Assembly: GCF_011290385.1 (NCBI RefSeq)
Contig: NZ_CP049785.1
Location: 262,317-326,316, forward strand
Direction: 5' to 3'
From: Blattabacterium sp. DPU
GTDB taxonomy: Bacteria; Bacteroidota; Bacteroidia; Flavobacteriales; Blattabacteriaceae
DNA length: 64,000 bases
Part shown: in pieces, positions 9,375 through 18,318 of the stretch
Layout of the letters: the number at the start of each line of letters is the position of its first letter
Position numbering within the stretch: the stretch's first letter is position 1
The notes under the pieces: generated by a model
Told to the model about the DNA's origin: nothing
Databases searched by the model: none
The model's input: only the letters and a program-made list of their open reading frames with translations
Program-made: the position numbers and the translations under genes

Positions 9375-10011
9375 GTTGTAATATTAGTTTTTCCAAAAGT
9401 TTATGTATCCTATCCGATTTATATTGTAAATAATATGAGGATAGATAATTATTATTAATAATAAAATCAGATTTTTTTTCTCTTTTTTCATTAGATATTT
9501 GATTTTTTAATCTATTTACAATTTGATTTTCGTTTAAATTATCTCTTTTAATTATTCTTTCAATAATATTTTTATTGGATGAATTTACATTGATAATAAA
9601 ATCACATTCTTTATAACTTCCAGTATCAAATAATATGGCAGATTCCTTTATAACATATATAATTCTTTTTTGTGAAAAAGAAGACATCCATTGTTGAAAA
9701 TCAAGAAATATCCATGGATGTACAATATTACATAATAACTTTAATGCTATAGGGTTTTTAAATACAATTTGGGATAAATATGTTTTATTTATTTTATCTT
9801 TTTTTTTGTTATAAGAATTTTTACCAAAATATTTTATAATATTTTTTTTTAAAATCTCTATTTTATTCATCAATATTTTTCCTCTTTGATCTGAATGATA
9901 AACAGGAATTCCTTTTTTTTTGAAAAAAGAAGAAAATAAACTTTTTCCGGACCCCATTTTTCCTGTTATCCCTATTAATTTTATTTTTCTATTTTTGATT
10001 TTTTTTATCAT
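9361..10011 (-). CDS. coaE: Dephospho-CoA kinase
   Basis: Last step of coenzyme A synthesis, phosphorylating the 3'-hydroxyl of dephospho-CoA. The P-loop GKMGSGKS is at residues 17-24, followed by the VYHSDQ segment, a central HPWIF (substrate CoA-domain region) and an ESAILFDTG stretch typical of the family. Length 216 residues is normal. It overlaps yajC upstream by 23 bases and thx downstream by 14 bases, making a tight yajC-coaE-thx unit. Confidence 0.94.
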   Translation of the reverse strand: MIKKIKNRKIKLIGITGKMGSGKSLFSSFFKKKGIPVYHSDQRGKILMNKIEILKKNIIKYFGKNSYNKKKDKINKTYLSQIVFKNPIALKLLCNIVHPWIFLDFQQWMSSFSQKRIIYVIKESAILFDTGSYKECDFIINVNSSNKNIIERIIKRDNLNENQIVNRLKNQISNEKREKKSDFIINNNYLSSYYLQYKSDRIHKLLEKLILQHGKR

Positions 10012-10321
10012 AATTTATTATATTATTATTAACATTATAACGTAATTGAGTTAATTCTTTTGAAATTGTATTTTTTTCAAATTTTATTTTTCCTGTAACA
10101 GTTTCTAGGATACAAAAGTGATCCGTAATATCTACAATTTTACCATGTATTCCTGAATTTGTCACTATATAATTTCCTTTTTTTAAATTTTCTTGAAATT
10201 TTTTCTCAATTTTTTGTTTTTTTATTTGAGGACGTATCATAAAGAAATAAAATATAATAAAAATCAATACAAACATACAAATGGTGTTTGCAATAGAATT
10301 CTGTTGTAGTATAAAAAACAT
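9989..10321 (-). CDS. yajC: Sec translocon accessory subunit YajC
   Basis: 110-residue protein with one N-terminal membrane helix ending in the family signature FFMIRPQIKKQKIEKKF. It is followed by a small soluble domain with GNYIVTNSGIHGKIVDI. YajC associates with SecDF-SecYEG at the inner membrane. It lies between nusB and coaE on the minus strand, an arrangement seen in other Flavobacteria. Confidence 0.93.
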   Translation of the reverse strand: MFFILQQNSIANTICMFVLIFIIFYFFMIRPQIKKQKIEKKFQENLKKGNYIVTNSGIHGKIVDITDHFCILETVTGKIKFEKNTISKELTQLRYNVNNNIINYDKKNQK

Positions 10322-10342
10322 AAGAATATATTTTTATTAGAC

Positions 10343-11263
10343 TTACATAAGTCCTTTTCCTATTTTAAATATTTTATTTTTTTTATATAGAAATCTAAAT
10401 ATTTGATCTAATATTCCATTAATAAAAGTTTTACTTTTTTCCATACAAAATATTTTTGTAATTTCTATATATTCATTCATAGTTGCTCTAGGAGGTATAT
10501 TTGGAAAATATAAAAATTCACAAATCGCCATTTGTAAAATAATCAAATCTATAATCGCTATTCTTTCTATATCCCAATTATTTGACATATCATTGATTAA
10601 ATTATTAAATTCTTCTTTATGAAAAATTGTATTTCTATATAAATTGATGATAAATTTTTTATTTTCATTGTTTTTATAAATATTATATAATTTAAAATTT
10701 TGAGGAGTCGAATAATTAATGAATTGTAAAGTTTTACATACCATAGAATGAACTATGTATAAATCTTCTTCTACATTAAAATAATATAAATCTTCTATAT
10801 ATTCTATTAATTTTTTGTTTTGAATAATAAAATTTTTATAATATTTTATTAAAAATCTTTTTTCTTCTTCAAAAGAAGAATTAGGTTTCATTGAATATTT
10901 TTTGCAAAAATTTGATTTTTGCATTTCTTTTAATAATATAAAAATATATTTGTCTTGTTGATTCCATAAAATTTTTTCAGAATTTTTTGCATGATTATAT
11001 TCTTCTATTAAATATTTATTTTTGGATAATATTTTTAATACTGAATTATATGCTAATTTTTGTATAATATCTATTTTATATAATTTTTTTAAAGCATTTT
11101 CTCTAATTTTTAAAATTAAGTAGAGAAAAAAAATATACATATGATGTAAAGATTCAAGAGTTTGAAGCATATTTTTTTCAACTTTATTTGAATCCATTTT
11201 AGATAAATGTTGAGCATATAAGAATTGTAATCCTCTTATTCTGAAGTGTCTTCTTATTGACAT
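10343..11263 (-). CDS. nusB: Transcription antitermination factor NusB, long Bacteroidota form
   Basis: 306-residue NusB. The start RRHFRIRGLQFLYAQ and the C-terminal third (IAIIDLIILQMAICEF, then RATMNEYIEITKIF and FINGILDQI) match NusB. The middle is a long insert characteristic of Bacteroidota, where NusB is about twice the E. coli length. NusB with S10 (46489) forms part of the rRNA antitermination complex. First gene of the nusB-yajC-coaE-thx unit. Confidence 0.9.
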   Translation of the reverse strand: MSIRRHFRIRGLQFLYAQHLSKMDSNKVEKNMLQTLESLHHMYIFFLYLILKIRENALKKLYKIDIIQKLAYNSVLKILSKNKYLIEEYNHAKNSEKILWNQQDKYIFILLKEMQKSNFCKKYSMKPNSSFEEEKRFLIKYYKNFIIQNKKLIEYIEDLYYFNVEEDLYIVHSMVCKTLQFINYSTPQNFKLYNIYKNNENKKFIINLYRNTIFHKEEFNNLINDMSNNWDIERIAIIDLIILQMAICEFLYFPNIPPRATMNEYIEITKIFCMEKSKTFINGILDQIFRFLYKKNKIFKIGKGLM

Positions 11264-11328
11264 TTTTTTTAAAATAGTGTTTTTCTATGCACAACTAAAT
11301 TTTTTGTACAATTATATAAATAAAAAAC

Positions 11329-11345
11329 CAAACTTAAAAAGTTTG
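11329..11345. repeat. Perfect inverted repeat upstream of the ABC exporter gene
   Basis: CAAACTT-AAA-AAGTTTG, a 7-bp perfect stem with a 3-base centre, ending 16 bases before the ATG of the ABC exporter. It lies in the 98-base divergent region between nusB and that gene. It could be an operator or a leader hairpin. There is no T-run immediately after it that would make it a clear terminator. Confidence 0.45.
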
Positions 11346-11361
11346 TATTTTTGTGTGTTAT

Positions 11362-13095
11362 ATGAGTGGTTTATTTGCTTTTAGCAAAAGATATTGTTTA
11401 AAGTACAAGTTACGTTTGTGTATAGGATTTTTACTAATTTTAGTGTCAAATATTTTAACCTTACTTCCTATTCCCTATATAGGAAAATCCGTTAATACTA
11501 TCAGAAATCTATTTACAAATTTTTCAAATACATCGAATTCTCTTTTTTCTTTAAAAAAAGATATTTGTATTTATACCAGTATTATATTGATAATTCCAAT
11601 TATAGGAGGATTTGTAAAATATCATATGCGGCAATGTATAATTACTACATCTAGAATGATAGAATTTGATATAAAAAACGAAATTTTTTCACATTATCAA
11701 AAATTAAGTTCATCTTTTTATAAAAAAAATTCTACAGGAGATTTAATGAATCGTCTTACAGAGGATGTTTCTTTTATTAGACAATATATAGGTCCTGGAA
11801 TGATGTATTTTTTGAATCTCATAATTCTTTTTTTTATGGTTTTTATGCAAATGTTGCGAATTAATAAAATGCTAACTTTTTATGTTCTTTTACCTATTCC
11901 TATTCTTTTTATTTTCATTTATTCTATTAGTATTTTTATTACCAAAAAAAGTGAGGAAGTTCAAAAATTTCAGTCTATGATATGCTCTTTCATACAAGAA
12001 ACTTTTTCAGGAATTAATATTATTAAATCATTTGGAGTTGAATCTTTTTTTGAAAAAAAGCATAAAAAAATTACATTAAAATATAAAAAAAAAAGTTTAG
12101 AATTATCTAAAATTGATACAATATTATCTTCTATTATTATATTTTTTATAGGAACTTGTCATGTATTAATTATTTTTTTTGGGGGGAAAAAATACTTTGA
12201 AGGGGAAATAAAGGAAATTGGAACTATTGCTGAATTTTTTACATATATAAATGTTTTAATTTTTCCTTTTATTATATTAGGATGGGTAGTTTCGATTTCA
12301 GAAAGAGCCAAGGTATCTCAAATTCGTATTAGTGAATTTTTGAAGGAAAAACCTGATATATTAAATAATAATTCAATAAGAACAGAAATTCTAGGAAAAG
12401 TTCAATTTAAAAATGTAAGTTTTTTTTATAGAAAAAATAATACAAAACAACATAATTATACAGTCAGTAAAATATCATTTACTTTGAAGGAAGGAAAAAC
12501 TTTAATTTTAACAGGAAAAACAGGATCAGGAAAAACAACTATAGGAAGATTAATGTCTCGTTTATATGATCCATTTCAAGGAAAAATATTAATAGATAAT
12601 TTATCTTTAAAAAATCATAATTTATATAATTATAGAAATAATATTGGCTATGTTCCTCAAGAATCTTTTCTATTTTCAGATTCTATTTATAATAATATCG
12701 CTTTAGGATGTGTAGATAAAGTTACTCCAAATAAAGTATATGATGCTGCTAAAATAGCTATGATTGAAAATGATATTTTAAACTTTAAAAATGGATATAA
12801 TACCATTATAGGAGGAAGAGGAATAACTTTATCTGGAGGTCAAAAACAAAGAATATGTATAGCTAGAGCTATAATAAGAAATCCAAAAATACTTATATTC
12901 GATGATAGTTTTTCTGCTATAGATCAAAAAACTAGAAAATTAATTATTCGTTATGTAAAAAAAGAAATGAGATATAGTACTATTATTATTATAACTCATG
13001 ATACTTCTTATATATCTGATTTTGACTTATTTATTGTCCTGAAAAATGGAAAAATTTCAAAAATAGAAAAACATAACATTTCTTGTAAAAAATAA
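11362..13095 (+). CDS. ABC exporter, fused permease and ATPase (MsbA-like)
   Basis: 577-residue half-transporter with an N-terminal six-helix membrane domain (about 15-310) and a C-terminal ATPase. Walker A GKTGSGKT is at about 385-392, Q-loop in VPQESFLFS, signature LSGGQ at 490-494, Walker B LIFDD and the H-loop in ITHDTS. It dimerises to export lipids or drugs; MsbA-type lipid A flipping is plausible given the LptE-like and KdsC-like genes nearby but is not proven. The ATG at 11362 is chosen; a GTG at 11353 is in frame. Confidence 0.9.
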   Translation: MSGLFAFSKRYCLKYKLRLCIGFLLILVSNILTLLPIPYIGKSVNTIRNLFTNFSNTSNSLFSLKKDICIYTSIILIIPIIGGFVKYHMRQCIITTSRMIEFDIKNEIFSHYQKLSSSFYKKNSTGDLMNRLTEDVSFIRQYIGPGMMYFLNLIILFFMVFMQMLRINKMLTFYVLLPIPILFIFIYSISIFITKKSEEVQKFQSMICSFIQETFSGINIIKSFGVESFFEKKHKKITLKYKKKSLELSKIDTILSSIIIFFIGTCHVLIIFFGGKKYFEGEIKEIGTIAEFFTYINVLIFPFIILGWVVSISERAKVSQIRISEFLKEKPDILNNNSIRTEILGKVQFKNVSFFYRKNNTKQHNYTVSKISFTLKEGKTLILTGKTGSGKTTIGRLMSRLYDPFQGKILIDNLSLKNHNLYNYRNNIGYVPQESFLFSDSIYNNIALGCVDKVTPNKVYDAAKIAMIENDILNFKNGYNTIIGGRGITLSGGQKQRICIARAIIRNPKILIFDDSFSAIDQKTRKLIIRYVKKEMRYSTIIIITHDTSYISDFDLFIVLKNGKISKIEKHNISCKK

Positions 13096-13178
13096 TTTTG
13101 AACAATTATAACGAAAAAATAGTATAGACCATTTTTTTTGTTTAGATTTGCTTGTATAGTATTATAATATTTTTTGAA

Positions 13179-13580
13179 ATGGACGAAAAAGAAAATATCA
13201 AAGAAAGAAATGAAATTTGTTCACGAACTCTAAAAACTGGTAGCCGTACTTATTTTTTTGATGCTAGAGAAACAAGAGCAGGTGATTATTATTTAACTAT
13301 AACTGAAAGTAAGAAAAATTTTTCTGAAACAGGAGAAGTTACTTATAAAAAACACAAAATTTATTTATACAAAGAAGATTTTTCAAAATTTCAAAGTATA
13401 CTTGATGATATGATTCGATTTATTATTAATGAAAAAGGAAGAGAAGTTATTTCAGAACGTCATCAAAAAGATTTTAAAAATCACACTACATATAATCAAG
13501 AAATTAAGGATAAAGAAGTGCAACAAAAGAAAACATCAGAAATAAAAAATTTTACAAATATTAATTTTGAAGATATTTAA
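13179..13580 (+). CDS. DUF3276 / PUR-alpha-like nucleic-acid-binding protein
   Basis: 133-residue protein with the SRTLKTGSRTYFFDARETRAGDYYLTITESKK pattern (in pieces: KTGSRTYFFD, RAGDYYLTITES) of the Bacteroidota DUF3276 family. That family is related to the eukaryotic PUR domain and binds single-stranded DNA or RNA. The N-terminal domain covers about residues 12-90; the tail is charged and lysine-rich. The ATG at 13179 gives the conserved start MDEKENI. Physiological role is not established; retention in a reduced genome suggests a core function. Confidence 0.85.
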   Translation: MDEKENIKERNEICSRTLKTGSRTYFFDARETRAGDYYLTITESKKNFSETGEVTYKKHKIYLYKEDFSKFQSILDDMIRFIINEKGREVISERHQKDFKNHTTYNQEIKDKEVQQKKTSEIKNFTNINFEDI

Positions 13581-13658
13581 TGAACTTGATTGTTACAATT
13601 AATATTTTGTGAATTTTTGTTTAATGAATGATTGTTTATTACTTTTATTTAGGGTCTT

Positions 13659-14159
13659 ATGGAGAATTATATAAGTATAATGAATGATATTGATACTTTC
13701 ATATTTGATGTCGATGGAGTATTGACAGATTGTACTTTAAACTTGCTCCCAGATGGAAATTTAGTAAGAAAAATGTTTGTTAAAGATGGATATGCAATGC
13801 AATTAGCAAAAAAAAAGGGATATAATTTATGTATTATTACAAGTGGAGCTGATTTGATGGTCTTCAGACGTTTGAGAGGATTAAATATTCGTCATATTTA
13901 TCAAAGAGTGGATAATAAAAAAAAATATTTAGATGAATATTGTAATATTTTAAATATTACTAAAAAAAAAATACTTTATATGGGAGATGATATTCCTGAT
14001 ATTGAAATCATGAAATCTGTGGCTTTGCCTTGCTCTCCAATAGATGCAGTACAGGAAGTTAAAGATATATCTAAGTATGTATCTCCTAAAAAGGGAGGTA
14101 GAGGTTGCGTAAGAGATGTTATAGAGAAAACTCTAAAAATACAGAAAAATTGGATTTGA
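13659..14159 (+). CDS. kdsC: HAD phosphatase, KdsC-like
   Basis: 166-residue single-domain HAD hydrolase of the KDO-8-phosphate phosphatase subfamily. The nucleophile motif is FDVDGVLTD (Asp17, Asp19), motif II is IITSG, and motif III is MGDDIPDIEIM. KdsC releases phosphate from KDO-8-phosphate for lipopolysaccharide inner core. Related HAD members act on other sugar phosphates, and no other KDO gene is in the window, so the substrate is inferred. The last codons begin a short TTGGATTTG repeat that runs on past the stop. Confidence 0.85.
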   Translation: MENYISIMNDIDTFIFDVDGVLTDCTLNLLPDGNLVRKMFVKDGYAMQLAKKKGYNLCIITSGADLMVFRRLRGLNIRHIYQRVDNKKKYLDEYCNILNITKKKILYMGDDIPDIEIMKSVALPCSPIDAVQEVKDISKYVSPKKGGRGCVRDVIEKTLKIQKNWI

Positions 14160-14183
14160 TTGGATTTGTTTGATTGGATTTGA
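14150..14183. repeat. Short TTGGATTTG direct repeats at the kdsC 3' end
   Basis: Three copies of TTGGATTTG occur in succession, the first including the kdsC terminal codons and stop, the others in the intergenic DNA before the terminator hairpin. The units are separated by 1 and 5 bases. This looks like a local slippage duplication with no evident function. Confidence 0.6.
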
Positions 14184-14211
14184 AAAATAGTGTCTTACAA
14201 GACACTATTTT
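14184..14211. terminator. Bidirectional rho-independent-like terminator between kdsC and groEL
   Basis: A perfect 13-bp inverted repeat, AAAATAGTGTCTT then AC then AAGACACTATTTT. The flanking A-run on the left and T-run on the right give a U-tract in either direction. In practice the two innermost pairs open to form the loop. It sits between two convergent genes and can end both the kdsC and the groESL transcripts. It is one of the few clear terminators in the window. Confidence 0.85.
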
Positions 14212-14225
14212 AATTTTACATCTTT

Positions 14226-15875
<1,650 letters not shown>

Positions 15876-15914
15876 TTAAAATTTTAATGAATTTACCTTA
15901 ATTATAAAAATAAA

Positions 15915-16193
15915 TCATATAATAGCTATTATATCAGATTCTCGCATTATAAGATATTCCTCTCCTTCCCATTTCAATTCTGTACCAGAATACTTACCAT
16001 ACAAAACTCTATCTCCTTCTTTTAAATTCATGGGTTCATCTTTTTTTCCTTTTCCTACTGCTATTATGGTTCCTTTTTGTGGTTTTTCTTTGGCTGTATC
16101 AGGAATAATAATACCTGAAGCAGTTTTTGTTTCAGCAGGATCAGGTTGTACGAGAACGCGATCTGCTAAAGGTTTAATCTTTACTTCCACCAT
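15915..16193 (-). CDS. groES: Co-chaperonin GroES
   Basis: 92-residue co-chaperonin starting [16 protein letters not shown], with the mobile loop around residues 20-33 ([13 protein letters not shown]) and the C-terminal DIIAII. It is the first gene of the groES-groEL pair. The 112 bases between secG and groES carry a 15-bp palindrome and a sigma-54-type -24/-12 element, suggesting the pair has its own promoter despite being in line with the upstream cluster. Confidence 0.98.
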   Translation of the reverse strand: MVEVKIKPLADRVLVQPDPAETKTASGIIIPDTAKEKPQKGTIIAVGKGKKDEPMNLKEGDRVLYGKYSGTELKWEGEEYLIMRESDIIAII

Positions 16194-16235
16194 ATTATAA
16201 ATAATTTTTAAGGTTAATGGTTCTAATTATCAAAT

Positions 16236-16252
16236 TAGCCAAAAACATGCCA
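16236..16252 (-). promoter_or_regulatory. Candidate sigma-54 (-24/-12) promoter of groESL
   Basis: On the minus strand the bases read TGGCATG-TTTT-TGGCTA. The GG (16251-16250) and GC (16239-16238) dinucleotides are separated by exactly ten bases, and the match to the consensus TGGCAYG-N4-TTGCW has a single mismatch (G for the second T of TTGC). The predicted start, about 12 bases beyond the GC, would leave a leader of roughly 30 bases before the groES ATG. An overlapping TAATTTG resembles a Bacteroidota housekeeping -7 box and is the rival reading. Confidence 0.55.
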
Positions 16253-16283
16253 AATGAAAAATTTTTTATTTTAACGAGACTAA

Positions 16284-16298
16284 ATGCCATTATGGCAT
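16284..16298. promoter_or_regulatory. Perfect 7-1-7 palindrome upstream of groES
   Basis: ATGCCAT-T-ATGGCAT, a perfect 15-bp palindrome centred about 40 bases upstream of the putative -24 element. Read on the minus strand it contains ATGCCATAATG, an 11-mer also present on the plus strand in the palindrome upstream of dnaK. It lies 7 bases downstream of the secG stop. Candidate binding site for a dimeric regulator such as the Fis-type HTH of the nearby sigma-54 activator. Confidence 0.55.
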
Positions 16299-16305
16299 AT
16301 TTTAT

Positions 16306-16551
16306 TTAATGTTTTGATTTTAGAAAAAAATTGAAAAATAAAATTAAAAAAAATATAATAATAGACAAAATCCAAGTAATATTCTCTAAAAATGTATTTG
16401 TTCTCTTAATTCCAAAAAATCTAAAATTTTTCTCCATAAAAGATTGATGAATACTTTCTTTTTTAGGATTTTGTACTAAAATCATCAATATAAGTAAAAG
16501 ACACATTATAATGATAAAAAATCCAAATATAATTATAGATATGTTTTCCAT
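16306..16551 (-). CDS. secG: Preprotein translocase subunit SecG
   Basis: 81-residue protein with two membrane helices (about 5-27 and 60-76). The connecting loop ILVQNPKKESIHQSF matches the SecG LVQ pattern; the usual glycine-rich part of the loop is replaced by a short charged stretch. It assists SecYE-mediated export at the inner membrane. Four bases downstream of the LptE-like gene, in the conserved Flavobacterial order before groES. Confidence 0.9.
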   Translation of the reverse strand: MENISIIIFGFFIIIMCLLLILMILVQNPKKESIHQSFMEKNFRFFGIKRTNTFLENITWILSIIIFFLILFFNFFLKSKH

Positions 16552-16555
16552 ATGT

Positions 16556-17053
16556 TTATTTTGTGATTTGCCAATTATTATTTGGATCGTGAAATATTTT
16601 ATGATATACCTGAATTGTTAATTTTTCTATTATTTTGTCAATAATTTCTTTTGAAAAAAGATTTTTTTTATTATAAAATTCTTCGGATACAGTAAAATTT
16701 TCTTCCCAACTTTTTTCAGGTTCAATTTGATCTTTGTAAGATATTTTCGCTGTTACTTTAATTTTTTTTAACGGATAATTTTCCATTGGAATAATGGCAT
16801 AATGTAGAAAAACACCTTCCAAAACAACATCCCCATTTTTCAATACTAAATTAGAAGGATTATGTTTCATAATATATTCTTCAATACTTTTCTTAAAATC
16901 AAAAGAAATAGATCTTTTAGGTATATTAACTACTTCTGAAATATCTCCTATTTCTATTGTCTTATTTGCATCAAATAATGATGAAAAAGATGAATGATAA
17001 CAACTGACTATCATAAAAAACATGAAAAAAAAAATAATTTTTTTATAATCCAT
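16556..17053 (-). CDS. LptE-like outer-membrane lipoprotein
   Basis: 165-residue protein with a short basic N-terminus, a hydrophobic signal segment and a lipobox ending at Cys18 (MIVSC), so it should be lipidated after export. The mature part has the beta-rich layout of LptE-family proteins, which plug the LptD channel for lipopolysaccharide insertion. The call rests mainly on its place between the sigma-54 activator and secG, where Flavobacteria carry LptE. It overlaps the activator gene by 11 bases. Confidence 0.75.
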   Translation of the reverse strand: MDYKKIIFFFMFFMIVSCYHSSFSSLFDANKTIEIGDISEVVNIPKRSISFDFKKSIEEYIMKHNPSNLVLKNGDVVLEGVFLHYAIIPMENYPLKKIKVTAKISYKDQIEPEKSWEENFTVSEEFYNKKNLFSKEIIDKIIEKLTIQVYHKIFHDPNNNWQITK

Positions 17054-18296
17054 ACTGTTTAATTTTTCTATATAATGTTCTTTCTGAAATTCCTAATTCT
17101 TTTGCTGCCTTTTTTCTTTTTCCATTATTTTTCTTCAAGGCTTTTCGAATAAATTCTATTTCTTTTTTTTGTAAAGAAAAAGAAGATAAATTATTTTTCG
17201 ATAAATTTTCTTCTACTTCTTCATAATCTAAATCTTTTTTTGATTTAGATGAATCTTCTAATTGAAAAATTGAATCATTTCTATTATCAATTATTTTTCC
17301 AAAAACTTTTTCCATAAGTGGTTGATTTTTTTCAATAAATCTAGCATTAGAATTATTTTTAATCAATTGAAAAGTAATGTTTTTTAAATCATTCAAATTT
17401 TGTTTCATATCAAATAGAATTTTATAAAGAAAATCTCTTTCTCTATTATGAAAAGATGTATCTATTACATTATGTACATGATGATTAGAAAAAGATATCG
17501 ATGGAATATTTTCTGGAATATATTCTTTTAATTTTTTTGCAGAAATTTCACGTTTAGTTTCCACTACAGAAATTTGTTCTACAAAATTCTTTAATTGTCT
17601 AATATTTCCAGGCCAAGAATAATTTTCTAAATAATTTAAAGATTCTTCGGTAAATATAACTGGAGGCATATGATATTTTTCTGAAAAATCATTGGAAAAT
17701 TTTTTTAATAAAAATTTAATATCATTTTTACGAGAACGTAAAGAAGGCACATTAATTTGTACCGTATTTAAACGATAATATAAATCTTCTCTAAATTTTC
17801 CTTTTTGTATTGATTCTGTCATATTTAAATTAGTAGCTGCTACAATACGTATATTAGTCTTTTGAATTTTAGAAGACCCTACCTTCATAAATTCTCCAGA
17901 TTCTAATATTCTGAGAAGACGGACTTGTGTTGTTAAGGGTAATTCTCCTACTTCATCTAGGAAAATAGTACCTCCATTTGCTACTTCAAAATAACCTTTT
18001 CGCATATTTGTAGCTCCTGTAAAAGATCCCTTTTCATGTCCAAAAAGTTCACTATCAATAGTTCCTTCTGGAATAGCCCCACAATTTACCGCAATATAAT
18101 CATGATGTTTTCTAGAAGAATATTGGTGAATAATTTTTGGAATAAATTCTTTTCCTACTCCACTCTCTCCAAGAACTAATACAGAAATATCAGTAGGAGC
18201 TACTTGTGTCGCTTTTTCTAAGGCTCTATGCAAAGCATAATCATATCCAATAATTCCAAATTTTTGTTTAACATTTTGGATAAAGATGGATTCCAT
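17043..18296 (-). CDS. Sigma-54-dependent transcriptional activator without sensor domain
   Basis: 417-residue bacterial enhancer-binding protein. The AAA+ domain starts almost at the N-terminus: Walker A GESGVGKE (43-50), the sigma-54 contact loop GSFTGA (90-95, a variant of GAFTGA), Walker B GGTIFLDEVGELP (108-120), then the arginine-finger region FREDLYYRL. The C-terminus has a Fis-type helix-turn-helix (KKAAKELGISERTLYRKIKQYGL spread over the last 25 residues or so). There is no receiver, GAF or PAS domain, so activity is probably set by expression level or an unknown partner. Located in the cluster leading to groESL. Confidence 0.93.
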   Translation of the reverse strand: MESIFIQNVKQKFGIIGYDYALHRALEKATQVAPTDISVLVLGESGVGKEFIPKIIHQYSSRKHHDYIAVNCGAIPEGTIDSELFGHEKGSFTGATNMRKGYFEVANGGTIFLDEVGELPLTTQVRLLRILESGEFMKVGSSKIQKTNIRIVAATNLNMTESIQKGKFREDLYYRLNTVQINVPSLRSRKNDIKFLLKKFSNDFSEKYHMPPVIFTEESLNYLENYSWPGNIRQLKNFVEQISVVETKREISAKKLKEYIPENIPSISFSNHHVHNVIDTSFHNRERDFLYKILFDMKQNLNDLKNITFQLIKNNSNARFIEKNQPLMEKVFGKIIDNRNDSIFQLEDSSKSKKDLDYEEVEENLSKNNLSSFSLQKKEIEFIRKALKKNNGKRKKAAKELGISERTLYRKIKQYGL

Positions 18297-18318
18297 GTTT
18301 TTATTTTTTACATCATTT

